From: an uncultured Clostridia bacterium
GTDB taxonomy: Bacteria > Bacillota > Clostridia > Christensenellales > Borkfalkiaceae
Assembly: GCA_947627565.1 (NCBI GenBank)
Contig: CANQWO010000003.1
Coordinates: 31,173-95,172 of the forward strand
Reading direction: 5' to 3'
Length of the DNA stretch: 64,000 nt
A model generated the notes under the pieces. The model was not told the origin of the DNA, did no database searches, and was given only the letters and a program-made list of their open reading frames with translations. Each line of letters starts with the position of its first letter. The first letter of the stretch is position 1. This document shows, in pieces, positions 38,221-47,395 of the stretch. The position numbers were made by a program, and so were the translations under genes.

Positions 38221-38415
38221 ATGACCAATTTGACGGCAAAAGATCTCGACGTCCTCACGCATGTTCTGACGGGTGAAGAGATGGCATGCAAAAAAGCGCG
38301 CGTCTACGCCAACACGCTGACCGACGCCGCCCTCGCCGCGGAGATGTCGGAGATCGCCGCACAACACGAACAGCGCTTCAACGCGCTTTACGCCATGCTC
38401 GGAGGGAGATCATGA
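38221..38415 (+). CDS. Small spore coat-associated-like protein (64 aa)
   Basis: MTNLTAKDLDVLTHVLTGEEMACKKARVYANTLTDAALAAEMSEIAAQHEQRFNALYAMLGGRS; SD aggagg. Confidence 0.7.
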   Translation: MTNLTAKDLDVLTHVLTGEEMACKKARVYANTLTDAALAAEMSEIAAQHEQRFNALYAMLGGRS

Positions 38416-38711
38416 GACAGTCCAAACGCGAAACCACACTTTCCGAAAAGGATGCGCTTCAGGATATGCTCGACATCGAGAAGCTACTCATGAATTACTA
38501 TAACGCCGCGCTCACGGAGGGCAGTACGGCGTCGTTCCGCAAGGAGATCCTCAAGCAGTATTCCGCGCACGAGAAGACGCAATTTGCCATCTTTGAACAG
38601 ATGCTCACGCGTGGATATTACGAAGTCCAGCCAGCGGCCAAGATGATGATCGACCAGCAGACGGAAAAATTTTCCAAGAGCAAAAAACAATTGGCGGCCG
38701 CCGAGGCTTGA
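38412..38711 (+). CDS. CotF-like spore coat protein
   Basis: LSEKDALQDMLDIEKLLMNYYNAALTEGSTASFRKEILKQYSAHEKTQFAIFEQMLTRGYY. Confidence 0.75.
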   Translation: MRQSKRETTLSEKDALQDMLDIEKLLMNYYNAALTEGSTASFRKEILKQYSAHEKTQFAIFEQMLTRGYYEVQPAAKMMIDQQTEKFSKSKKQLAAAEA

Positions 38712-38753
38712 CATCGCGGCGGAAATATCGTATACTCAAGGAGGAGGCGCAGA

Positions 38754-38897
38754 ATGGAAGAAAAGAAGAATCAGGCGGAGCGGGTAGACCGCAACGCTTC
38801 CGAGCGCGAGGCAGAACGCGTTCGCCGCGAGCGGGAAGCGATCGCCGAGATCTCGGGCGAGCCCCCCGAAGAACAGGAGAAGAAAAAGCACGGTTGA
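38754..38897 (+). CDS. Small highly charged protein (47 aa)
   Basis: MEEKKNQAERVDRNASEREAERVRREREAIAEISGEPPEEQEKKKHG; promoter TTGACA-N17-TATACT and SD aaggagg upstream. Confidence 0.6.
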   Translation: MEEKKNQAERVDRNASEREAERVRREREAIAEISGEPPEEQEKKKHG

Positions 38898-38936
38898 TTT
38901 TCCGCGGGTTGCGCATGCTGATTTGCGGAGGATCTT

Positions 38937-39053
38937 ATGGCTGAGAAAAAGAAGTCCGCAAAGGACTACGCGCACAATCCGCACTACTGCATGATCATGC
39001 CGGATGCGGAGGAGCGCGACGACGAGGATATCGCCTCGACGGGTCAATCCTGA
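38937..39053 (+). CDS. Small acidic-tailed protein (38 aa)
   Basis: MAEKKKSAKDYAHNPHYCMIMPDAEERDDEDIASTGQS; SD ggagg; terminator directly after stop. Confidence 0.6.
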   Translation: MAEKKKSAKDYAHNPHYCMIMPDAEERDDEDIASTGQS

Positions 39054-39082
39054 AAAAAGCTCCGGTTCTCCGGAGTTTTTTT
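39053..39082. terminator. Intrinsic terminator
   Basis: AAAAAAGCTCCGG-TTCT-CCGGAGTTTTTTT. Confidence 0.9.
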
Positions 39083-39123
39083 CGATCGGCACGGCTTCCC
39101 CTTCCGTGCGCATAAAATACACT

Positions 39124-39783
39124 ATGGAATTTTGTGATTTGCATGCTCTTTTCGACCTTGCGCATACGCGCGCATGTACATATCTTGATGTGTACAAAGA
39201 GCCATGGGAGGCGATCACGGGCGTCACCGCGTTCGTGGCGGCCCTCCTTCCCGTGCTCCCGGAGGACTTTTTCGAGTACGCGGAGGGCGTGTTCGTCCAT
39301 AAGACGGCGAAGATCGCGCCGACCGCCTGCCTCGTGGGGCCGACCGTCATCGGCGCGGGGAGCGAGATCCGGCACGGCGCCTTTGTCCGCGGCGGCGCGC
39401 TCGTGGGAGACGGGTGCGTGGTCGGGAACTCTGTCGAGCTCAAGAACTGCATCCTGTTCGACGGGGTGCAGGCGCCGCATTTGAGCTATATCGGCGACAG
39501 CATTTTGGGCTTCCGCGCCCACCTCGGCGCCGGCGCCATGACGTCGAATCTGCGCTCCGACCGCTTGCCCGTCAAAATCAGGGCGGGGGAGGAGACCGTA
39601 GAGACGGGCCTGAAAAAATGCGGGGCGTTTTTGGGCGACGGCGTGGAAGTGGGGTGCAACGCCGTGCTCTGCCCCGGAACGGTCATCGGGAGAAACACGA
39701 CGGTCTACCCTCTCGTGATGTGCCGTGGCGTCTATCCCGCGGACAGCATCGTGAAGCATGGCGGAGTCGTGAAAAAATTCTGA
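39124..39783 (+). CDS. Left-handed beta-helix acyl/nucleotidyltransferase-like protein
   Basis: KTAKIAPTACLVGPTVIGAGSEIRHGAFVRGGALVGDGCVVGNSVELKNCILFDGVQAPHLSYIGDSILG hexapeptide repeats. Confidence 0.85.
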   Translation: MEFCDLHALFDLAHTRACTYLDVYKEPWEAITGVTAFVAALLPVLPEDFFEYAEGVFVHKTAKIAPTACLVGPTVIGAGSEIRHGAFVRGGALVGDGCVVGNSVELKNCILFDGVQAPHLSYIGDSILGFRAHLGAGAMTSNLRSDRLPVKIRAGEETVETGLKKCGAFLGDGVEVGCNAVLCPGTVIGRNTTVYPLVMCRGVYPADSIVKHGGVVKKF

Positions 39784-39950
39784 CGGACCGCCCGCTTTTC
39801 GCGTCGCCTGTTTGATTCAAAGGACATGGCGATCAAGGAGGACGCAGAGGGGGGCGCGGACATGCCCCCTGCATTTTACGTCACATTGCATATTTGCGAG
39901 AATAAAATTCGCCGCCGCGGGCAAGCCCTCGGCGGCGTCGGTTTGATCAA

Positions 39951-39977
39951 AAAAAGAGCGGGGCCTCCGCTCTTTTC
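39951..39977. terminator. Terminator downstream of ychF (minus strand)
   Basis: AAAAAGAGCGG-GGCCT-CCGCTCTTTTC. Confidence 0.8.
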
Positions 39978-39999
39978 TCATGAGATTTTCAAATATGCG

Positions 40000-41100
40000 T
40001 CAGACGTTGAACCGGAACAGAACGACGTCGCCGTCCTTCATCACATAGTCCTTGCCCTCCGAGCGCACCTTGCCCTTCTCGCGCGCGCCGACGAGCCCGC
40101 CGCATTCGAGCAGCGTCTCATAGTCCACGACTTCGGCCCGGATAAAGCCCTTTTCGAAATCGGTGTGGATCTTCCCCGCGGCCTGCGGCGCCTTGGTCCC
40201 CTTGACGATCGTCCACGCCCGCGTCTCTTTCTCGCCCGCGGTCAAAAACGAAATGAGCCCGAGAAGCGAATAGGAGGCCTTGATGAGTTTGGAGAGCCCG
40301 CTCTCTTCGAGCCCAAATTCTTCGAGGAACATCGCCTTGTCCTCTTCGGAGAGTTCCGCGAGCTCCGCCTCCGTCTTCGCGCAGACGACGATGGTCTCCG
40401 CGCCGTGCTGCGCCGCGTAATTTTTGACAGACGTCACGAGCGGCAACGCGTCTTCCGAGGTACCCATGTCCGCTTCTGCGATGTTCGCGCAGTAGATCAC
40501 GGGCTTGGAAGAGAGGAGAAAAAGATTATCGAGCAGCGCCTTTTCGTCTTCGGTCACGGGGAGGGAGGAGGCGGGGCGTTCCTCGCCGAGATGGCGATAG
40601 AGTTTTTCGAGGAAGGCGTATTCCGCGGAGGCCGCCTTGTCCGCACCGCCGCGGGCGGCGTTTTTGATGCGGTCCATGCGCTTTTCCACCGCCTCGAGAT
40701 CGGCGAGAATGAGTTCCAGATTGATGGTTGTGATATCGCGCACCGGATCGACCGAGTTCTCGACATGGGTGACGTTCGCGTCCTCGAAACAGCGGACGAC
40801 GTGCACGATGGCGTCGACCTCGCGGATGTGCGAGAGGAACTTGTTGCCGAGCCCTTCGCCGCGGCTTGCGCCCTTGACGAGGCCCGCGATGTCCACAAAT
40901 TCGACGACCGCAGGCGTGACTTTTTTGCTCGAATAGAGGGCGGCCAGCTTGTCGAGCCGCTCGTCCGGCACGGCGACGACGCCCACGTTGGGCTCGATGG
41001 TGCAGAAGGGGTAGTTGGCGGCTTCCGCGCCGGCATGGGTGATGGCATTGAACAGAGTGGACTTGCCGACGTTGGGCAGCCCGACGACGCCTAATTTCAT
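40000..41100 (-). CDS. ychF: YchF family redox-regulated GTPase/ATPase
   Basis: [42 protein letters not shown]...[20 protein letters not shown]. Confidence 0.95.
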   Translation of the reverse strand: MKLGVVGLPNVGKSTLFNAITHAGAEAANYPFCTIEPNVGVVAVPDERLDKLAALYSSKKVTPAVVEFVDIAGLVKGASRGEGLGNKFLSHIREVDAIVHVVRCFEDANVTHVENSVDPVRDITTINLELILADLEAVEKRMDRIKNAARGGADKAASAEYAFLEKLYRHLGEERPASSLPVTEDEKALLDNLFLLSSKPVIYCANIAEADMGTSEDALPLVTSVKNYAAQHGAETIVVCAKTEAELAELSEEDKAMFLEEFGLEESGLSKLIKASYSLLGLISFLTAGEKETRAWTIVKGTKAPQAAGKIHTDFEKGFIRAEVVDYETLLECGGLVGAREKGKVRSEGKDYVMKDGDVVLFRFNV

Positions 41101-41236
41101 ACGGTCTCCTTACAAAAAACTTGGGGGTACAGCTTTTTCAATTATATAACATTTCTTCGGAAACTTCAAGCATTTCGGTTGCCTGTTTTGCCAAAATGTG
41201 GTAGAATACTTTGGAAATCGAAAACGGAGAATCACT

Positions 41237-42928
41237 ATGGACTATAAGGCCTACATTGCCGCGCGGATCCCCGCGCTCGGCGTTGAGGCGGACGAACTTG
41301 CGGCGACCGTCACCGTTCCGCCCGATCCCGCGCTCGGCGACTATGCGCTGCCCTGCTTCAAATTCGCAAAAATTCTGAGAAAGCCGCCCGCAGCCGTGGC
41401 AAGCGAGCTCGCGGCCGCATACCCCGTCGACGACGTGATCGAAAGCGCCGTGGCGGCGGGACCGTATCTCAACTTCCGCATCGGCAAAAAAGGCCTCGCT
41501 CGCGAGACGCTCGTCCGCATCGGATCGGAGCGAGAAAACTATGGCGTCTCGGACATGGGTAAGGGCAAAACCGTCTGCATTGATTATTCCTCGGTAAATA
41601 TCGCCAAGCCGTTCCATATCGGCCACCTCTCCACGACGGTGCTCGGCGGCAGCCTGTATCGCATCTACAAGGCGCTCGGCTATCGGGTCGTCGGCATCAA
41701 TCATCTCGGCGACTACGGCACGCAGTTCGGGAAACTCATCTCCGCTTATCGGCGCTGGGGCAACCGGGAAGACGTTGAACGGGGCGGCATTCACGCCATC
41801 AACGACCTCTATGTCCGCTTCAACAACGAGGCGACGGAGGAGATGGAGGCGGAGGCCCGGGAATATTTCCGCCTGATCGAGAGCGGCGACGCGGAAGCAA
41901 ACGCGCTCTTCGAGTGGTTCAAGTCGCTGACGATGGCGTATGTCTCCGCGATCTACGACCGCCTGCACGTCACGTTCGACAGCTATGCCGGCGAGCGGTT
42001 TTATCTCGACAAGATGCAGCCCGTCATCGACGCGCTCAGAGAAAAGGGGCTGCTCGTCGAGAGCCAGGGGGCGCAGATCGTCGACCTCGAGGCATACGGG
42101 ATGCCGCCCTTCATCGTGCTCCGCTCCGACGGCGCCTCCCTCTATGCGACGCGCGATTTGGCCGCGGCGTTTTACCGCAAGAAGACGTATGATTTCGACA
42201 AATGCCTCTACGTCGTCGCCTACCAGCAAAATCTGCACTTCAAACAGCTCTTCAAGGTCATCGAGCTGATGGGCGAGCCGTGGGCGAAGGACCTTGTGCA
42301 CGTCGCATACGGCATGGTCAGCCTCGAGGAGGGGGCCATGTCCACGCGGAAGGGCAAGGTCGTGTGGCTGGAAGACGTCATGAACCGCTGCGTGGAAAAG
42401 GCCGCCAAGGTGCTCGAGGAGAAAAATCCCAACCTCGAAAACAAGGCCGAGGTCGCCGAGAAAGTGGGCGTCGGCGCCGTCATTTTCGGCGCGCTCTACA
42501 ACAATAAAATCAAAGACATTGTCTTTTCTTACGAAAAAGCGCTCAACTTCGATGGGGAGACGAGCGTCTATGTACAGTATACCTGTGCCCGCGCGGCGTC
42601 GGTGCTTGCAAAGGCCAAGGAGGGGGGGATCGCGTACATGGATGCCGCGATTTGCACCCCGAACGCGCAGGAGTTTGAACTTTTGAAGGCGCTGAGGGAG
42701 TTCCCGGACGTCATCGTTTCGGCTGCCAAAAATAACGAACCGAGCCTCATCGCCCGGTTTGCCGTGGATACGGCGCAGAAGTTCAACAAATTTTACATCG
42801 AATGCAAGATCATGCAGGCCGAGACGGAGGAGCGCAGGGCCTTCCGGCTGCGGCTCACGGATGCGGCGCTCGTCACGCTCTCCAACGCGCTGACGCTGCT
42901 CGGCATCGGGATCCCGGAGAAGATGTGA
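41237..42928 (+). CDS. argS: Arginyl-tRNA synthetase
   Basis: IDYSSVNIAKPFHIGHLSTTVLGGSLYRIYKALGYRVVGINHLGDYGTQFGKLI...MSTRKGKVVWLEDV. Confidence 0.95.
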   Translation: MDYKAYIAARIPALGVEADELAATVTVPPDPALGDYALPCFKFAKILRKPPAAVASELAAAYPVDDVIESAVAAGPYLNFRIGKKGLARETLVRIGSERENYGVSDMGKGKTVCIDYSSVNIAKPFHIGHLSTTVLGGSLYRIYKALGYRVVGINHLGDYGTQFGKLISAYRRWGNREDVERGGIHAINDLYVRFNNEATEEMEAEAREYFRLIESGDAEANALFEWFKSLTMAYVSAIYDRLHVTFDSYAGERFYLDKMQPVIDALREKGLLVESQGAQIVDLEAYGMPPFIVLRSDGASLYATRDLAAAFYRKKTYDFDKCLYVVAYQQNLHFKQLFKVIELMGEPWAKDLVHVAYGMVSLEEGAMSTRKGKVVWLEDVMNRCVEKAAKVLEEKNPNLENKAEVAEKVGVGAVIFGALYNNKIKDIVFSYEKALNFDGETSVYVQYTCARAASVLAKAKEGGIAYMDAAICTPNAQEFELLKALREFPDVIVSAAKNNEPSLIARFAVDTAQKFNKFYIECKIMQAETEERRAFRLRLTDAALVTLSNALTLLGIGIPEKM

Positions 42929-43578
42929 TGAAGGCGGTCTTGTTCGATCTCGACGGCACGTTGCTCGACACCGTGCCCGATATCCGCGCCGCGCTCAACG
43001 CCGCGCTCGAGGCGTTCGGCTATCCGCCGATCGGGTATGACGAGACGGTAGCGTATGTGGGAAACGGCGCAGAAAAGTTGGTGGAGCGGGCCGTCCCGAC
43101 GGGCGGCGACGTCCGCGGCGTGCTCTCCGCCTTTGCGGTGAACTACACAAATTCGGAGAACCGCTTCACGCGGCCCTACGAGGGGATGGCGGACGTGTTG
43201 GACGCGCTGAAAGCGCAGGGCGTCAAGCTCGCCGTCGTCACCAACAAATTGCAGGCCTCGGCGGAGAAGGTGATGGAGGAATTTTATCCCGGGCGGTTCG
43301 ACCTCGTCTTGGGGGACAGCGGCCTCTTTCCCTGCAAGCCCGATCCGACTTCCGCGCGCTTTGCGGCGCTTTCGCTTCGCGTGCCCATCGGGGAATGCGT
43401 CTTGGTCGGAGACGGCGAGACGGACGTTTTCACAGCCCGCAACGCGGGCATGGGTGCCATCTCGGTGCTCTGGGGGTATCGCACGCGGACGGCGTTGGAG
43501 GCGGCGGGCGCGAAAATTTTTGCGGCGCGCGTCTCCGATCTCTTGCCGCTGCTTACGGCGTCCGGCACACGCGGATAG
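42928..43578 (+). CDS. HAD phosphoglycolate phosphatase-like hydrolase
   Basis: [31 protein letters not shown]...[19 protein letters not shown] overlaps argS stop. Confidence 0.9.
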   Translation: MKAVLFDLDGTLLDTVPDIRAALNAALEAFGYPPIGYDETVAYVGNGAEKLVERAVPTGGDVRGVLSAFAVNYTNSENRFTRPYEGMADVLDALKAQGVKLAVVTNKLQASAEKVMEEFYPGRFDLVLGDSGLFPCKPDPTSARFAALSLRVPIGECVLVGDGETDVFTARNAGMGAISVLWGYRTRTALEAAGAKIFAARVSDLLPLLTASGTRG

Positions 43579-43756
43579 AGATTTTGTTTTCGGGACGGGA
43601 AGGCCGACCGGAATGACTTGTGACGACCGACCATGGCCCGGGAAGACCGCCGGGATAGGCCGTAGGAAAAAATTGCCGAAAAGTTTGGGAAAGGCGTTGC
43701 CATTTTTCCGTGGTTGTGATATAATACGGATAAGATTTTCAAAGGAGATAGAAATT

Positions 43757-44281
43757 ATGAAACGTTGTGCGGTTTGCGGCGAGATCGTGCCCGACGATTG
43801 CGAAGTGTGCCCTGTCTGCAAGGCCACGAAATTTGTACCTATTGAAGAGGAAGGCTTTGCCTGCGAGCACCATGTCGGCGACGGCGTCGTCGAAGACAAG
43901 GAAGTGATGGATGGTCTTCGCGCCAATTTCAGCGGCGAATGCTGCGAAGTCGGCATGTATCTTGCCATGGCGCGGGTCGCCGAGCGGGAGGGGTATCCCG
44001 AGATCGCGGAGGCCTATAAGCGGTATGCCTATGAGGAAGCCGATCATGCTTCGAAGTTTGCCGAACTTCTCGGCGAGGTCGTGACGGATTCCACGAAGAA
44101 GAACCTCGAACTCCGCGCCGCGGCCGAGGCGGGCGCCTGCAAGGGCAAGCTCGAGCTTGCGAAGCGCGCAAAGCAGCTCGGTTACGACGCGATCCACGAC
44201 ACGGTTCACGAAATGGCCAAGGATGAGGCGCGCCACGGCGCCGGCTTCAAAGGACTTTTGAAGCGGTACTTCGGCAAGTAA
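43757..44281 (+). CDS. Rubrerythrin-like protein with N-terminal rubredoxin-type zinc/iron ribbon
   Basis: [26 protein letters not shown]...[45 protein letters not shown]; promoter TTGCCA-N17-TATAAT. Confidence 0.9.
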   Translation: MKRCAVCGEIVPDDCEVCPVCKATKFVPIEEEGFACEHHVGDGVVEDKEVMDGLRANFSGECCEVGMYLAMARVAEREGYPEIAEAYKRYAYEEADHASKFAELLGEVVTDSTKKNLELRAAAEAGACKGKLELAKRAKQLGYDAIHDTVHEMAKDEARHGAGFKGLLKRYFGK

Positions 44282-44337
44282 TCTCCTTGCGGCCCGGGGC
44301 GGCGCCCCGAAGAGACACCAAAGAAATACCAAAGAAG

Positions 44338-44362
44338 AGGGGACGGGCAAAGCCTGTCCCCT
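44338..44362. terminator. Hairpin after rubrerythrin gene
   Basis: AGGGGACGGGC-AAA-GCCTGTCCCC then TTGGTTT. Confidence 0.5.
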
Positions 44363-44411
44363 TGGTTTATGGGACTTTTCCGCTCGGAGTTGCCCCCTTT
44401 CGGCCCCTTGG

Positions 44412-44590
44412 GCCACTTTCCCCCCTTTGGGGGGACAGCGTTCCCTCTTTCGACGCGCAAGGGCAGCGCGCCACTTTCCCCCTTCGTGGGGACAGTGTTC
44501 CCCCTTTCGACGCGCAAGGGCGGCGTGCCAATTTTCCCCCTTCGTGGGGACAGCGATGCGGACATGCCCCCTGCGTTTTGTGTCATCTGG
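44412..44590. repeat. 57-59-bp tandem repeat (~2.6 copies) ending in GCGGACATGCCCCC module
   Basis: ccactttccccc(c)tt..ggggacag.gttccc.ctttcgacgcgcaagggc.gcg.g repeated at 44412, 44471, 44528 (third truncated). Confidence 0.8.
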
Positions 44591-45097
44591 TGCGAAACAA
44601 GGGAGCGGGGATGCCGTTTCCCTGTCGCAATTTTTCCCCACCCCCTGCCCCCTCCCCGAGGAGGGGGTAAGGATGCTCGGCCGCGGCGGCTTCATAGAGG
44701 GGCTTCATAGAGGCGGCTCCATAGGCCTCATAGCCGCAGCGGCTTTATGCGCGGGGGGGGGACATAGGTCTCATAATCGCGAGGTTTTATGCGCGTGGGG
44801 GCTCTGTTAAGTAAGCGGTTCGGCTCCGGAGAGGGGCTTCATAGATGGCGCGGGGCCTTCTGAAAGAGATAAACCCCGCCTGCGAACGCAAACGGGGTTT
44901 ATCAAGTTTGGAGAGTCGAAGTGGAGGCTGGGACCTTCCGACTTCCCCTCGATTGTATCATCAAATGCGGGCCGAATCAACCTACTCCTGCGCTTTTTCA
45001 TTCTCTTTTCGCGATTCTTGTGAGTAGAGTCGGAAATTCCCGCTCTACTCACAGTAGAATCATTGACAAAAGCCCCGAAATGGGGTATACTGATGGT

Positions 45098-45712
45098 ATG
45101 GAAGAAGAAGTACTTGCCAAAACGATCGGGAAAAACATCATGCGGCTTCGGAAACTCACGGGAATGACCCAGCTCGAGCTCGCCGACCGGCTCGGATATT
45201 CGGATAAGTCGGTCTCGAAATGGGAGCAGGGCAACGGCATCCCCGACGTCCGCACGCTCGTACAGCTCTCGGAACTCTTCAACGTCTCCGTAGACGATCT
45301 GATCTACGAGCGGCCGGAGAAGCCCGTCATGCCCAAAAAGACGCGCCGTCTGCGCCGTCTCATCATCATTTTGCTCTCGGTGGGGCTGTGTTGGCTTGTC
45401 GCCGTCGTTTGCTTTGTGCTCGGCGGCATCATTTCGCCCGAGACCCGTTTCATGTGGCTCGCCTTCCTCTATGCCGTGCCCGCGTCCGCCATCGTCGTGC
45501 TCGTTTTCAGTTGCATTTGGCGCTACCGGCTCATGCGCATTCTCAGCATCTCCGTCCTCATCTGGACGACGCTGGCCTGCGTCTATCTCACAGTCTTTGC
45601 CGTGATCAGCAACTACCCCCGGCTTTGGCTCATCTTCCTCATCGGGATCCCGCTCGAACTGCTCGCGCTCTTCTTTTTCGTATGGTGGCGGAGAGCGGGC
45701 GGCGAAAAGTAA
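45098..45712 (+). CDS. XRE-family HTH regulator with C-terminal membrane helices
   Basis: MEEEVLAKTIGKNIMRLRKLTGMTQLELADRLGYSDKSVSKWEQGNGIPDVRTLVQLSELFNVSVDDL then TM helices. Confidence 0.88.
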   Translation: MEEEVLAKTIGKNIMRLRKLTGMTQLELADRLGYSDKSVSKWEQGNGIPDVRTLVQLSELFNVSVDDLIYERPEKPVMPKKTRRLRRLIIILLSVGLCWLVAVVCFVLGGIISPETRFMWLAFLYAVPASAIVVLVFSCIWRYRLMRILSISVLIWTTLACVYLTVFAVISNYPRLWLIFLIGIPLELLALFFFVWWRRAGGEK

Positions 45713-45751
45713 GCCGCGTTCGGCTCGGCGCGGATGCGATACGGAGGCACC

Positions 45752-46816
45752 ATGTTTGAAAAGACCATTCCCTCTTCCGAAGAGGCGCGTGCCCGCAGGG
45801 GCAGATTTTTGAAATTCAGGCAGACCGCGCTCGCCGTCTCCTCGCTTGCGTGCGCGCTTCTTGCGATCGGCGCGCTCATCGCCGTCGTCGTATTCTTCTT
45901 CGTCAACGCGTTCGGAAACCTCAACGGCGCGCTCTTCGGCTGGCTTGCCGGGGGCACGGCGGTCGGCGCGGCCGTTTTTGCGTTTGCAGCCTTCGGGCTC
46001 GCCAAGCTCGGCGAACACGCCGAGACGCGGCGGAACGACTTTTTGGAGCGCTGCGATTCCCCCGAGAGCTTTTTCGTCGGGGACGGTACGCTCGCCACGT
46101 TTTCCGCGGACGCGCTCGTTTTGCACGCCGCGGAAAATCCCAACACCGTCAGGATCCCGTATGGGGAGATGCGCGTCTTTTCGATCTGTACGCGCAAGCG
46201 CCCGCGCGAAAAGGGGACGTGGAGCGTGGTATTCGAGATCCCGTCTCATTATCTCTCCAAGGATGGCAAGGGGCAGCCGCCCGCGCTCGTGCAGACGGAC
46301 GCCAAGCCCCGCCTCTATGAGACTTTGGAAAAGTTCGGATTGCCGCTCCTCGGCGAACAGCCTCAAGACGGCCCCGATCGCGCTTTCCACCCCCTCAAGA
46401 CGTTTTGGCTGCCCAATGCGAAGAAGCGCAAGACGGCGCGCATCCTGCTCATCGTCGGAATCGTGCTGTTCGCCGCGGGCATTCCTGCCGCCATTCTCTG
46501 GGAGCCCGCAGTCGGCGCGCTCCTCTCGCTCATCGGGCTCATGCTGACGGCCCGCGAGGGCTATGTGTACTTCCGCGCCCGCGCCCTGCTCGCGTTCTAT
46601 TCCGAGGGCATGTATTGGCGGGAATCGGAGGGGACCGACCACATGTTCCTCAAATGGGAGGAGATCGAGGAGGTCCGCGCCGAAGACCTCGGCAGAGGGG
46701 GGACGCTCCTGCCCGTACTCACGGTGCGGTGCGCCTACGGCGAACACCGGTTTCCCCGCCCCGCGGGCGCATGGGAATATCTCGAAGGGGAGTTTTCCGA
46801 AAAAATTTCGTCTTGA
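45752..46816 (+). CDS. Membrane protein (YcxB-like/PH-like), hypothetical
   Basis: MFEKTIPSSEEARARRGRFLKFRQTALAVSSLACALLAIGALIAVVVFFF...; several TM segments. Confidence 0.7.
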   Translation: MFEKTIPSSEEARARRGRFLKFRQTALAVSSLACALLAIGALIAVVVFFFVNAFGNLNGALFGWLAGGTAVGAAVFAFAAFGLAKLGEHAETRRNDFLERCDSPESFFVGDGTLATFSADALVLHAAENPNTVRIPYGEMRVFSICTRKRPREKGTWSVVFEIPSHYLSKDGKGQPPALVQTDAKPRLYETLEKFGLPLLGEQPQDGPDRAFHPLKTFWLPNAKKRKTARILLIVGIVLFAAGIPAAILWEPAVGALLSLIGLMLTAREGYVYFRARALLAFYSEGMYWRESEGTDHMFLKWEEIEEVRAEDLGRGGTLLPVLTVRCAYGEHRFPRPAGAWEYLEGEFSEKISS

Positions 46817-46897
46817 CCGGAGCGGCTGTTCCGATCGCAAAGTATCCGGGACGCGGCCCGATCTCGCTTTCGAGGCGTCCCAAGATGAGGAGGCGCT

Positions 46898-47395
46898 ATG
46901 ATCTGCACCGTTTGCGGCAGCGATCGCGCGAAAAATTTCGTCAGGAAGATGGACGGGCGGGAGGTCACGCTCACGCTCTGTCCCAATTGCTATGCGCGGC
47001 TCTATCCCGAGCAGGAGAGCGCCGATCTCTTCACCTCCTTTGTCGGGCATGCCCCCACGGGCGCCGCGGATAAGGCGTGTAAGGTGTGCGGGACGACGCT
47101 CGCCGATTTCCGCCGCACCGGGCTCCTCGGCTGCGCCGCCTGCTATGAGGCGTTCCGCGAGGAACTGCTTCCCACCATCCGCTATGTGCAGGGCAAACTG
47201 ATGCACGAGGGGAAGTCCCCGAGCGGCGCCGCGGAGCGGAATTTCGACAACGTGATGGACCTCGCCCGTGCGCAGGAGGAACTGCGCGCCGAGATCGGGA
47301 GGGCCGAACGCGCCCGCGACGACGAGGAAGTCAAGCGGCTCAAGGCCCGCCTCGCCGCGGTCAACCGCAAACTTTACGGCGGGGAGGCGCAGTGA
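46898..47395 (+). CDS. mcsA: McsA-like UvrB/UvrC-motif zinc-finger protein
   Basis: MICTVCGSDRAKNF...CPNC...CKVCGTTLADFRRTGLLGCAACYEAFREELLPTIRYVQG; precedes mcsB. Confidence 0.85.
   Translation: MICTVCGSDRAKNFVRKMDGREVTLTLCPNCYARLYPEQESADLFTSFVGHAPTGAADKACKVCGTTLADFRRTGLLGCAACYEAFREELLPTIRYVQGKLMHEGKSPSGAAERNFDNVMDLARAQEELRAEIGRAERARDDEEVKRLKARLAAVNRKLYGGEAQ

Noticed and set aside
42337-42355. GGGGCCATGTCCACGCGG in argS as a motif copy
   Set aside because: Encodes the conserved MSTRKG signature of ArgRS and lacks the CGGACATGG flank; excluded from the motif count, as were loose matches at 1249, 3675, 7631, 11401 and 17215.
44807-47206. 799-aa minus-strand ORF
   Set aside because: Antisense to the XRE, membrane protein and mcsA genes; low-complexity R/E/A-rich translation.
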